From the NCBI GenBank assembly GCA_934561725.1, contig CAKTGW010000062.1, forward strand, positions 1 to 6,665: a stretch of DNA of 6,665 nt. The letters are read 5' to 3'. The notes under the pieces are model-generated. The model saw only the letters and a list, made by a program, of their open reading frames with translations, had not been told where the DNA came from and searched no databases. Below, piece by piece: positions 1-6,665 of this stretch; positions within the stretch are counted from its first letter, which is position 1, and each line of letters opens with the position of its first letter. The DNA comes from an uncultured Oscillospiraceae bacterium. GTDB taxonomy: Bacteria > Bacillota > Clostridia > Oscillospirales > Oscillospiraceae. The position numbers and the translations under genes were made by a program.

Positions 1-983
1 GCAATGATTTGGTAGAAAAAACCAATGCAGTGGATACTTATCGCCTGATGCCGTATCTGTCGGAGGATGGCAGCCAGAATGTCTTTCTGCTGAGCGTCAG
101 CCGCTATGTCGGCCTGAATAAATCACTTGGCGAGGCGGGAAATGAGCAAAAGCTAGAGGATGCACTCCACATTATGGAAGTGCTGTCTACCGTAGATGGT
201 ATTTTGTCTCTTGATCCAACACAGAGTGCTTCCAGACTCTTGCCCTTACGTGACTGGACGCCTGATGAATACAGCTACTATATCGATATGATGGACGAAC
301 TGGATAGCGGTCATACCGCCAATTTGATCTACTCCGGCTGGGAGAATATTGCCCTGCCTGTTGGTGAAATGGTTCTCTCCTACATAAAAGGCGAGATCGC
401 ATTGGAAGATGTCATCCGGGGAATCGACGAAAATCAGCATCTTGTTACTGATAACGATCCAGAGACCTATACTACAGTTACAGAGACTATCGGTACGGTG
501 GACTGTGCCAGACTGGTAGGTATATGCTATGCCGATGCCATCGGTGCAGATGCAGCGCTGATTTCGTATAACGAGTGGAAGTACAATCCGGATTATACTT
601 TTAAGTATATGAACCACAAGGGGGTTAGCGGCTGCTTGTTTCCTCTGCCTGTGGGTGACGAGGAACTCGTGTCTATTCTGCCTACAGGCTGGAGAGGCAA
701 TATCGAGACACTGACGCTCACGGGCGCACAGATCAAGAAACTGGCAGAGACCGGCTTTGATAATTACGGAAACGGGGATCCGTTCTCCTACGTCCTTGTA
801 ACGAAAGGCGGAATGGAGTTGGATGACAATGCAATCTATACCATTCCTGTCTGCGGTGTGACCAATGAAATTGCAGAAGAAGCCGGCGGACTTCAGGACA
901 GCGGTGTGCTGGGACTGGAGGCAGCCAGAAGCTATTTCAGCCAGTTTGAGACCCTGAGCACAAAGGATATTGTTTGGGAGTAA
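1..983 (+). CDS. Extracellular solute-binding protein fused to a 5'-nucleotidase C-terminal-like domain (5' end outside window)
   Basis: The reading frame is open to the left edge (codons AAT GAT precede the first TTG), so this is the 3' part of a longer gene; 326 residues are visible. Numbered from the TTG at 9, residues 1-145 resemble the C-terminal part of an ABC-type extracellular solute-binding protein: YRLMPYLSEDG, then an SVSRYVGLNKS strand, a helix with LEDALHIMEVLSTVDG, and the closing WENIALPVGEMVLSYIKGEIALEDVIRGIDE, like the usual 'G..s.eeal..id' ending. Residues about 155-324 resemble the 5'-nucleotidase C-terminal domain: GADAALISYN, then LVSILPTGWRGNIETLTLTGAQIKKLAETG (family pattern 'lPfgn.l....lTGaqlk..le.g') and a late YTIPVCGVTNEIAEEAG strand. 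In nucleotidases this domain helps bind substrate; catalysis needs a metallophosphoesterase domain, not seen here. The protein is presumably extracellular or a lipoprotein, with its signal peptide outside the window. No permease genes are visible and the kinase starts 2 bases downstream, so a sensing role is more likely than transport (inference). Domain recognition is by eye. Confidence 0.8.
   Translation, partial: NDLVEKTNAVDTYRLMPYLSEDGSQNVFLLSVSRYVGLNKSLGEAGNEQKLEDALHIMEVLSTVDGILSLDPTQSASRLLPLRDWTPDEYSYYIDMMDELDSGHTANLIYSGWENIALPVGEMVLSYIKGEIALEDVIRGIDENQHLVTDNDPETYTTVTETIGTVDCARLVGICYADAIGADAALISYNEWKYNPDYTFKYMNHKGVSGCLFPLPVGDEELVSILPTGWRGNIETLTLTGAQIKKLAETGFDNYGNGDPFSYVLVTKGGMELDDNAIYTIPVCGVTNEIAEEAGGLQDSGVLGLEAARSYFSQFETLSTKDIVWE
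976..980 (+). promoter_or_regulatory. Ribosome binding site that fixes the kinase start
   Basis: GGGAG lies 5 bases before the ATG at 986 and inside the last codons of the preceding gene. It supports ATG 986 over the in-frame TTG at 974, which would overlap the upstream gene and add only MGVI. The placement implies translational coupling of the two genes. Confidence 0.6.
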
Positions 984-985
984 TT

Positions 986-3610
986 ATGAATAAACCATCG
1001 GAAGAGGCATGGCACGGCAGAACGGGAAACAGGCAGTCTGCGATCATACTGCTTGTGGTGCTCGCGTTTGTGCTCGGCAGCGTATTCGTTTTTCTGAGTT
1101 TTTACAATTCATATATTGACCAGATCCTCTATGCTGAACGTCTGAGTCAGATGCGGGAGGTGACGACCCAGTTGTTTTCCGGCCTGGAGGATGTGGTGGA
1201 CAACCAGTGGCGTACAACCTCAGAGTATGTCCGCGCCATTCAGCATGAAAAACCGGAGACTATGGATGAACTGCTTTCTTTTATGCGGGAACAGGTTTAT
1301 CTGGCCGACTTTGAGAATATCCAGTGTAATGTAGTTGCAGTGGATAAAACGGGAGCGTACTGTACTCAAAATGGTTGGCAGGGACTTTTGGCGGAGCGAA
1401 ATTATTTGGCTTCTTCCCCGGAGCGCGTAAGCTATGTAACTAATTCCTTAATTACGGATAAAACAAGAATGGTGTTTTTTCAGAAGCTGGACGAGCCCAT
1501 TACCGTTTGGGATGACGATAAGCAAATTACATTCACTTACTGCGGCATTTCGCAGAATATGGATGAATTGAACCCGTGTTTTGAGTGCAGCGCCTACGGC
1601 GGAAATAACTGCGTGTATGTGGTGGATACTTCTGGGCTGAAGCTGTTCAGCAGCAGTAATAGTAGTAGGGCGCTGCTTAGCGGTTTTAATCTCTATACGG
1701 TTCTGGAGGGAATGGAGTATCTGCATGGAAGTTCCTTTGCTGCTACGCGGGCGGAGTTGGAAAAGAATAGTATTGCCTATTCCAATGCGCTGATGAATGG
1801 CGAGGAGATTTATTATGCTCTTTACCGGATGGAAAATGCCGAATGGTCTCTGATTTTCCTTGTGCCGTCTGAGTATGTGGCTACAAATACGGTTGAACTG
1901 GTCAATATGACCATCCGTTTTGTGATGATTTTTGCTGTGACTATGGTTCTTCTCAGCGCATTGGCGGTTTTCTGGCTGCTCCGTATGCAGCAGAAGAAGG
2001 AACTGGCTATTGAACGGCAGAGCAATGCCACACTTGAGAAGCTCAATGCGGAATTGCAGTCTGCCACCAGGGCCAAGAGTGAATTTCTGGCCAACATGTC
2101 CCATGATATCCGCACGCCCATGAATGCGATCGTTGGCATCACCGATCTCATGGCCCATGACAGGGATGCATCGGACAAAATGCACACCTACATAGAAAAA
2201 GTGCGCATGTCCAGCCGTCATTTGCTCAGCCTGATCAATGACGTTTTGGATATGAGCAAGATCGAGTCCAGCGAGGTCGTGCTGAATCAGGATATGGTGA
2301 GCCTTGCCGAACAGGTTGGGCAGGTGGACAGCATTATCCGCTCCCAGACCAACGAGCGCGGACAGACCTTTAATATCCGTGTCCACACCATCGCTCATGA
2401 GTACCTGATCGGTGACAGTGTGCGCCTGCGGCAGATCCTTTTGAACCTGCTGTCCAATGCCGTAAAGTATACGCCCAATGGCGGTACCATCAACTTTGAC
2501 CTTGCCGAGATCCCCTGTGCGGATCCCGATTCTGCAGCTCTCCGCATTACGGTGGAGGACACCGGCTACGGAATGGAGCCTGAGTTCATGGAGCATATTT
2601 TCGAGCCGTTTACCCGGGCCGAAAATTCCATGACGAACAAGGTGCAGGGCACCGGCCTTGGCATGGCCATCACAAAGAACATCGTGGATCTGATGGGCGG
2701 CACGATCACCGTGCAGAGTGAACTGAACAAGGGCAGCCGTTTTGAGGTGATGCTGACGCTTCCCATTGACCATCGCGTCAAGCCGAGCCTCAGCGCCAAG
2801 CGTATTCTGCTGCTCTCTGACGATGCTGTTTTCTGCCACAATGTAAGCGCGTCTCTGCAGGAATTCAAAATTTCGTTTATTACGGCTGCCACGGTTGCAG
2901 ATGCGGAAAAGCAGCTGCAGGAAAAGTCAGCAGATTTGATTTTGGTGAATGGACATCTGGACGATCCGGATCTGGCAGGCATCGTGCAGAGGCTGCGGAG
3001 CAGCGCCCAAAATGCCGTACTGCTGTTCTGCTGCGACTATGCGCAGTCAGAGCAGGTCCATGATATGCTGGTGAAGAGCGGCGCCGATGATCTGATCGCC
3101 CGCCCCTTCTTCCTCTCTAATCTGAGCCGTACCGTGAACCGTGTGCAGGGACATGTCTCTGAGAGTGAGATAAGGGGTTCCGGCTTGAAGGGACTGCGGT
3201 TCCTGTGCGCCGAGGATAATGAGCTGAATGCCGAAATTTTGCAGGCTGTTCTGGAGGTCAATAAGGCTAGCTGCGTGATCTATCCCAACGGTAAGGAGCT
3301 GGTCAAGGCCTTTGCCGAGGTCAAGCCCGGTGACTATGACGCGATCCTCATGGATATACAGATGTCGGTAATGAACGGTCTGGACGCCACAAGAGCCATC
3401 CGCAATAGCAAAAATCCCCTTGGAAGAACCATCCCCATCGTTGCCATGACCGCAAACGCATTCACTGAGGATATACAGCAGTGCCTTGATGCAGGTATGG
3501 ACGCCCATGTGTCGAAGCCCCTCGACATTGGCGTGCTGGAAAGAACCATGAAGAATGTACTGGGTGGATTTGCGGGGGGGGGGACACCTGTTCGTCACAA
3601 GAGGACATAA
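986..3610 (+). CDS. Membrane-bound hybrid sensor histidine kinase with two receiver domains
   Basis: Complete gene, 874 residues from ATG 986. TM1 is about residues 19-39. The extracellular sensor (40-310) looks Cache-like (VVAVDKTGAYC, later CVYVVDTSGLKLF) and carries six Cys. TM2 is about 311-332, followed by a short charged, coiled-coil-like linker. HisKA has SEFLANMSHDIRTPMNA with phosphoacceptor His373. The HATPase has an N box (NLLSNAVKYT, Asn491), G1 (DTGYGM, from Asp525) and G2 (GTGLGM, 555-560). Receiver 1 (about 605-722) is degenerate: Asn655 stands where the phosphoacceptor Asp should be and Arg706 where Lys is usual. Receiver 2 (about 738-858) is canonical: AEDNELN (Glu743, Asp744), Asp790, Thr822, Lys844. 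Expected phosphoflow is His373 to Asp790, then to an unseen Hpt protein, or Asp790 serves as an internal regulatory site. The gene sits 2 bases after the binding-protein gene and is almost certainly co-transcribed and functionally paired with it. The 5' half is visibly more AT-rich than the kinase half, and a G10 run lies just before the stop. Confidence 0.93.
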   Translation: MNKPSEEAWHGRTGNRQSAIILLVVLAFVLGSVFVFLSFYNSYIDQILYAERLSQMREVTTQLFSGLEDVVDNQWRTTSEYVRAIQHEKPETMDELLSFMREQVYLADFENIQCNVVAVDKTGAYCTQNGWQGLLAERNYLASSPERVSYVTNSLITDKTRMVFFQKLDEPITVWDDDKQITFTYCGISQNMDELNPCFECSAYGGNNCVYVVDTSGLKLFSSSNSSRALLSGFNLYTVLEGMEYLHGSSFAATRAELEKNSIAYSNALMNGEEIYYALYRMENAEWSLIFLVPSEYVATNTVELVNMTIRFVMIFAVTMVLLSALAVFWLLRMQQKKELAIERQSNATLEKLNAELQSATRAKSEFLANMSHDIRTPMNAIVGITDLMAHDRDASDKMHTYIEKVRMSSRHLLSLINDVLDMSKIESSEVVLNQDMVSLAEQVGQVDSIIRSQTNERGQTFNIRVHTIAHEYLIGDSVRLRQILLNLLSNAVKYTPNGGTINFDLAEIPCADPDSAALRITVEDTGYGMEPEFMEHIFEPFTRAENSMTNKVQGTGLGMAITKNIVDLMGGTITVQSELNKGSRFEVMLTLPIDHRVKPSLSAKRILLLSDDAVFCHNVSASLQEFKISFITAATVADAEKQLQEKSADLILVNGHLDDPDLAGIVQRLRSSAQNAVLLFCCDYAQSEQVHDMLVKSGADDLIARPFFLSNLSRTVNRVQGHVSESEIRGSGLKGLRFLCAEDNELNAEILQAVLEVNKASCVIYPNGKELVKAFAEVKPGDYDAILMDIQMSVMNGLDATRAIRNSKNPLGRTIPIVAMTANAFTEDIQQCLDAGMDAHVSKPLDIGVLERTMKNVLGGFAGGGTPVRHKRT
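3574..3583 (+). repeat. Run of ten G within the 3' end of the kinase gene
   Basis: Ten consecutive G encode Gly864-866, after the end of receiver 2. A change of one base alters only the C-terminal tail. As written it ends TPVRHKRT; one G fewer gives a tail ending HLFVTRGHNS; one G more gives DTCSSQEDIIRDCLF. It could be a slippage site, or a sequencing or assembly length error. Confidence 0.85.
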
Positions 3611-3663
3611 TTCGTGATTGTCTGTTTTGAACCACTCGGTAATAGTCTGTACATAAGCAGGAA

Positions 3664-3735
3664 GCATGGCTGCCGACAAGGTAAGGCTCCCCTTGGACTC
3701 AAGGGGAGCTGTCAGCGAAGCTGACTGAGGGGATC
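3664..3735 (+). repeat. Palindromic intergenic repeat, copy A (REP/MITE-like)
   Basis: It begins GCATGGCTGCCGACAAGG. Stem 1 pairs GCTCCCCTTG (3686-3695) with CAAGGGGAGC (3700-3709) over a GACT loop. Stem 2 pairs GTCAGC (3711-3716) with GCTGAC (3720-3725) over GAA. The copy ends TGAGGGGATC. It is nearly identical to the copy at 3996-4065 except for the stem 2 arms. There is no transposase here, so any mobility would have to be supplied in trans. Confidence 0.8.
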
Positions 3736-3736
3736 C

Positions 3737-3814
3737 AAATCGCAGTCATTCCGGCGGGAATGACGCCGCCGCGCAAGCGCGGTGCGATTTCAAGGGGGAA
3801 CCAGTTCCCCCTTG
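3737..3814 (+). repeat. Composite structured element: three-way junction followed by a perfect hairpin
   Basis: The outer stem AAATCGCA (3737-3744) pairs with TGCGATTT (3783-3790). It encloses GTCATTCC (3745-3752) paired with GGAATGAC (3757-3764) over GGCG, and CCGCG (3769-3773) paired with CGCGG (3778-3782) over CAAG. Immediately next, CAAGGGGGAAC (3791-3801) is a perfect inverted match of GTTCCCCCTTG (3804-3814). All pairings are read directly from the sequence. The function is unknown. It may be a second repeat family, a structured RNA, or a hairpin element recognised as single-stranded DNA. Confidence 0.6.
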
Positions 3815-3855
3815 AGGACCCCCAAGCTCTCCGAGGGGGATTATATTGCAAAGTG

Positions 3856-3913
3856 TGCAGACAAAAAAGGCTCCCCTTGGCCCAAGGGGAGCTGGCGCGG
3901 AGCGCCTGAGGGG
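3856..3913 (+). repeat. Palindromic intergenic repeat, copy B
   Basis: The leader TGCAGACAAAAAAGG is a diverged form of that in copies A and D. Stem 1 pairs GCTCCCCTTG (3870-3879) with CAAGGGGAGC (3883-3892) over GCC. Stem 2 pairs GGCGC (3894-3898) with GCGCC (3902-3906) over GGA, and TGAGGGG ends the copy. Both stems are perfect despite a different loop and leader. Confidence 0.75.
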
Positions 3914-3946
3914 TTTAAATCTACCAAGCTATCCGGGGAGACGGCA

Positions 3947-3996
3947 ACCCCTCCGTCTCGGCTTGCGCCGATACACCTCCCCTTGCACAGGGGAGG
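3947..3996 (-). repeat. Palindromic intergenic repeat, inverted copy C
   Basis: Read on the minus strand it has the same order as the other copies: a CCTCCCCT/AGGGGAGG stem (3976-3983 with 3989-3996), then a small hairpin TCGGC/GCCGA (3958-3962 with 3967-3971) and a terminal GGGG. It is more diverged than A, B and D, and abuts copy D head to head. An overlapping alternative hairpin pairs GAGACGG (3938-3944) with CCGTCTC (3953-3959). Confidence 0.6.
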
Positions 3997-4065
3997 CATG
4001 GCTGCCGATAAAGTAAGGCTCCCCTTGAGCTCAAGGGGAGCTGGCGCGAAGCGCCTGAGGGGATC
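3996..4065 (+). repeat. Palindromic intergenic repeat, copy D
   Basis: The leader GCATGGCTGCCGATAAAG matches copy A. Stem 1 is an uninterrupted 24-base palindrome (4018-4041) centred on GAGCTC. Stem 2 pairs GGCGC (4043-4047) with GCGCC (4051-4055) over GAA, and the copy ends TGAGGGGATC. Compared with copy A, the stem 2 arms differ in sequence and length, yet both pair perfectly. Confidence 0.8.
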
Positions 4066-4092
4066 ACGTCCTCACAAACTGCACTGAGCTGC

Positions 4093-4110
4093 GCCCGCCT
4101 ATTGGCGGGC
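4093..4110. repeat. Short GC-rich hairpin without T-tract
   Basis: GCCCGCC (4093-4099) pairs with GGCGGGC (4104-4110) over TATT. No T-run follows on either strand, so it is not a standard intrinsic terminator. It lies 30 bases before a strong one. Confidence 0.5.
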
Positions 4111-4139
4111 ATTCGCTCCGTTCCGTTGCTCATCCTCTT

Positions 4140-4180
4140 CCCGCAGAACCCGCTGTGCTGGGCTTCTGCGGGATTTTTTT
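4140..4180 (+). terminator. Rho-independent terminator, rightward
   Basis: CCCGCAGAA (4140-4148) pairs with TTCTGCGGG (4164-4172), with an inner CCC/GGG extension (4149-4151 with 4160-4162) and a run of seven T at 4174-4180. This is the first classical terminator met by transcription leaving the kinase gene, about 530 bases past its stop. It could end that operon or an unrecognised transcript from the repeat region. Confidence 0.8.
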
Positions 4181-4229
4181 GCATGGTGCAGGTGCCATTA
4201 CCGCCCCTCAGGCAGATGCGAATAAATAG

Positions 4230-4279
4230 AAAAAGAGCATGATCAGACCGCATTTTGCGATTTGACCATGCTCTTTTTT
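4230..4279. terminator. Bidirectional terminator at the 3' end of the dnaG-rpoD operon
   Basis: AAAAAGAGCATG (4230-4241) pairs with CATGCTCTTTTT (4267-4278), and an inner CGCA/TGCG stem (4249-4252 with 4256-4259) caps it. A T-run follows the stem on both strands. It lies 25 bases beyond the rpoD stop on the minus strand, which makes it the natural end of that operon, and it blocks rightward read-through. Confidence 0.88.
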
Positions 4280-4303
4280 AAAAATTCAGATCCCGTTTTG
4301 TTT

Positions 4304-5578
<1,275 letters not shown>

Positions 5579-5581
5579 ATC

Positions 5582-6665
5582 TTAAACACCAAATCCCTTC
5601 GTCTGCCTGTATTTTTCGGCCAGCGCCCGAAGATCGGCTCCGGGTGCGTCCTTGTTGTGTTCGGATTGAATTACATCTATGTAGTCATGCAGGGCTTTCT
5701 GACGGCTGCCCTGTATGATCTCCGGTTGATTGATCAGCCCCGTAAGGGTATCCATCTCATCCTGAGAGAGCCGGCCTGCCAACAGCGGCAGAGAGACAGT
5801 GCCGCCGCTGCGGACCAGTTCCAGCAGAGTGGAATAAATATTGCGCAGGGAAGCCGATGAAAAGCACTCCGGTTCCACCGGCGGCGAGCCGCGGAAAAGC
5901 TCCGGATCCTGATAGAGCAGGGAGATGACGCCCTGTTCTGCCCGCGCCGAGCGGATGTTATCATAGTGCCGTGTACGGTCATTGGGCTGAAAGGCCTTTA
6001 TCGGGCTGAGCTCCTGCCGTTCATATTGCTTTTTCTCCTGACTGAGCATTCGCTTGCGCAGGCGCTGGACCTCGTCCTCTACGATCTTGGGAGAAACACC
6101 GGCGGTTTGCGCTACGCGCATGGCGTAGACCTCGCGTTCCAGCTGGTTTTGCAGGGAGGCGATCAGCTGTGCGCTTTCTTTCAAAAACGCCACGCGCTCT
6201 TCGTCTACCTTCAGGTCATATTTGGACTGTACTACTTTGAGACGGTACTCAACGTGATTTTCGCTTTTCTCGATCAGCGCCCGAAAAACCTCGGGCCCGT
6301 TCTTTTTGATAAACTCATCCGGATCCTTGGCTCCGGTCATGCGCAGGATGCGGACCTTGATATCCAGCTTTTCCAGGATGCCGATGGCACGCTGGGAGGC
6401 TTTCTGCCCTGCGCCGTCGTTATCATAGGCGATGACGACCTCGTTTGTATAGCGGGCGATCAATCTGGCCTGTTCCGGCGTCAGCGATGTACCCAGCGAG
6501 GCTACGGCGCTGTCAAAGCCGGCCTGGTGCATGGATACCACATCCACGTTGCCCTCGGCCAGAATAAAATAGCCGGCCTTGGATTTTTTTGCCAGATTGA
6601 TGGCAAACAGGCCGCGGCCCTTGTTGAAAACCAGCGTTTCCGGGCTGTTCATATATTTTGGCTCG
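5582..6665 (-). CDS. dnaG: DNA primase DnaG, C-terminal part (5' end outside window)
   Basis: The primase makes RNA primers for replication at the fork. The frame stays open past the ATG at 6652 (preceding codons read EPKY, giving the family's PKYxNSPET), so that ATG is internal and the gene runs off the window; about 360 of the usual 590-600 residues are visible. Numbered from that ATG, the TOPRIM domain shows AEGNVDVVSMHQAGF (Glu33, Asp37), ASLGTSLT and the metal-binding YDNDGAGQKA (Asp77, Asp79), then ILRMTGAKDPDEFIKKNG. The end of the RNA polymerase domain follows (to about 210), with a charged linker. The C-terminal helicase-binding domain begins near EQGVISLLYQDPELF and ends at LHDYIDVI. 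The missing part should hold the CHC2 zinc finger. It is the first visible gene of the dnaG-rpoD operon. No frameshift or odd residue is seen. Confidence 0.97.
   Translation of the reverse strand, partial: EPKYMNSPETLVFNKGRGLFAINLAKKSKAGYFILAEGNVDVVSMHQAGFDSAVASLGTSLTPEQARLIARYTNEVVIAYDNDGAGQKASQRAIGILEKLDIKVRILRMTGAKDPDEFIKKNGPEVFRALIEKSENHVEYRLKVVQSKYDLKVDEERVAFLKESAQLIASLQNQLEREVYAMRVAQTAGVSPKIVEDEVQRLRKRMLSQEKKQYERQELSPIKAFQPNDRTRHYDNIRSARAEQGVISLLYQDPELFRGSPPVEPECFSSASLRNIYSTLLELVRSGGTVSLPLLAGRLSQDEMDTLTGLINQPEIIQGSRQKALHDYIDVIQSEHNKDAPGADLRALAEKYRQTKGFGV

Larger units (their letters stand above)
3611..4303. other. Intergenic region between convergent operons, packed with hairpins and without a supported gene
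   Basis: The two open frames of 100-110 codons here run through inverted repeats, have no recognisable protein features and no ribosome binding site that I can defend. The content is instead four copies of a palindromic repeat, one composite multi-hairpin element, an isolated GC hairpin and two terminators, listed separately. No T-rich terminator follows the kinase stop directly: 3611-3663 shows no clear structure, so the kinase transcript may run into the repeats and end at 4140-4180. Confidence 0.75.

Noticed and set aside
9..11. TTG as the start of the binding-protein gene
   Set aside because: The frame is open to the window edge and the protein begins mid-domain without a signal peptide, so the true start is upstream.
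1448..2839. 463-codon open frame antisense to the kinase gene
   Set aside because: It mirrors the kinase coding sequence, gives a His/Gln-rich product typical of antisense frames, and has no recognisable domain.
3047..3679. 210-codon minus-strand frame over the kinase 3' end
   Set aside because: Antisense to receiver domains with clear coding conservation; no supporting features.
3664..4065. Possible CRISPR array
   Set aside because: The repeats are irregularly spaced, differ in orientation and are separated by unequal, structured sequence; no cas genes are present.
3782..4087. 101-codon + strand frame in the intergenic region
   Set aside because: It is made of the palindromic repeats and hairpins, has no convincing ribosome binding site, and its product is low-complexity.
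3921..4253. 110-codon minus-strand frame in the intergenic region
   Set aside because: It runs through repeat copies C and D and the strong terminator; no protein family resemblance.
6650..6652. ATG as the start of dnaG
   Set aside because: The preceding codons (EPKY) continue the conserved primase motif and the zinc-finger domain is missing, so this Met is internal.

Overview
The window looks like chromosomal DNA of a gut-type Clostridia bacterium, probably Oscillospiraceae/Ruminococcaceae close to Faecalibacterium, Subdoligranulum or Gemmiger. Two things suggest this. The RpoD is very close to Bacillota SigA and follows dnaG directly. The intergenic region is filled with GC-rich palindromic elements (CTCCCCTTG...CAAGGGGAG followed by a second small hairpin and TGAGGGG) that I associate from memory with those genomes. 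The family-level placement is an inference; Bacillota is firm.

Layout. Positions 1-3610 (+ strand) hold a two-gene signalling unit. The first gene is the 3' part of one encoding an extracellular solute-binding-protein domain fused to a 5'-nucleotidase C-terminal-like domain. Two bases after its stop comes a complete membrane-bound hybrid histidine kinase of 874 residues: TM, extracellular Cache-like sensor, TM, HisKA, HATPase, degenerate receiver, canonical receiver. Positions 3611-4303 contain no convincing gene. They hold four copies of a palindromic repeat, a separate compact multi-hairpin element, a strong rightward terminator and a bidirectional terminator. Positions 4304-6665 (- strand) hold rpoD (sigma-70/SigA) and, upstream of it in the same operon, the 3' part of dnaG (DNA primase), cut by the window edge.

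How the genes work together. The binding protein probably presents a ligand to the kinase sensor domain, and the kinase relays phosphate to its own C-terminal receiver; no Hpt protein or DNA-binding regulator lies in the window. The dnaG-rpoD pair is the conserved replication/transcription-initiation operon and is functionally unrelated. The two units converge on the repeat-rich spacer, and the terminators there insulate them.

Most interesting points: the binding protein/nucleotidase-domain fusion coupled to the kinase; the first receiver, which lacks the phosphoacceptor Asp; a run of ten G at the 3' end of the kinase gene; intergenic repeats whose second stem differs between copies while staying paired; and a partial internal duplication in region 1.1 of RpoD.
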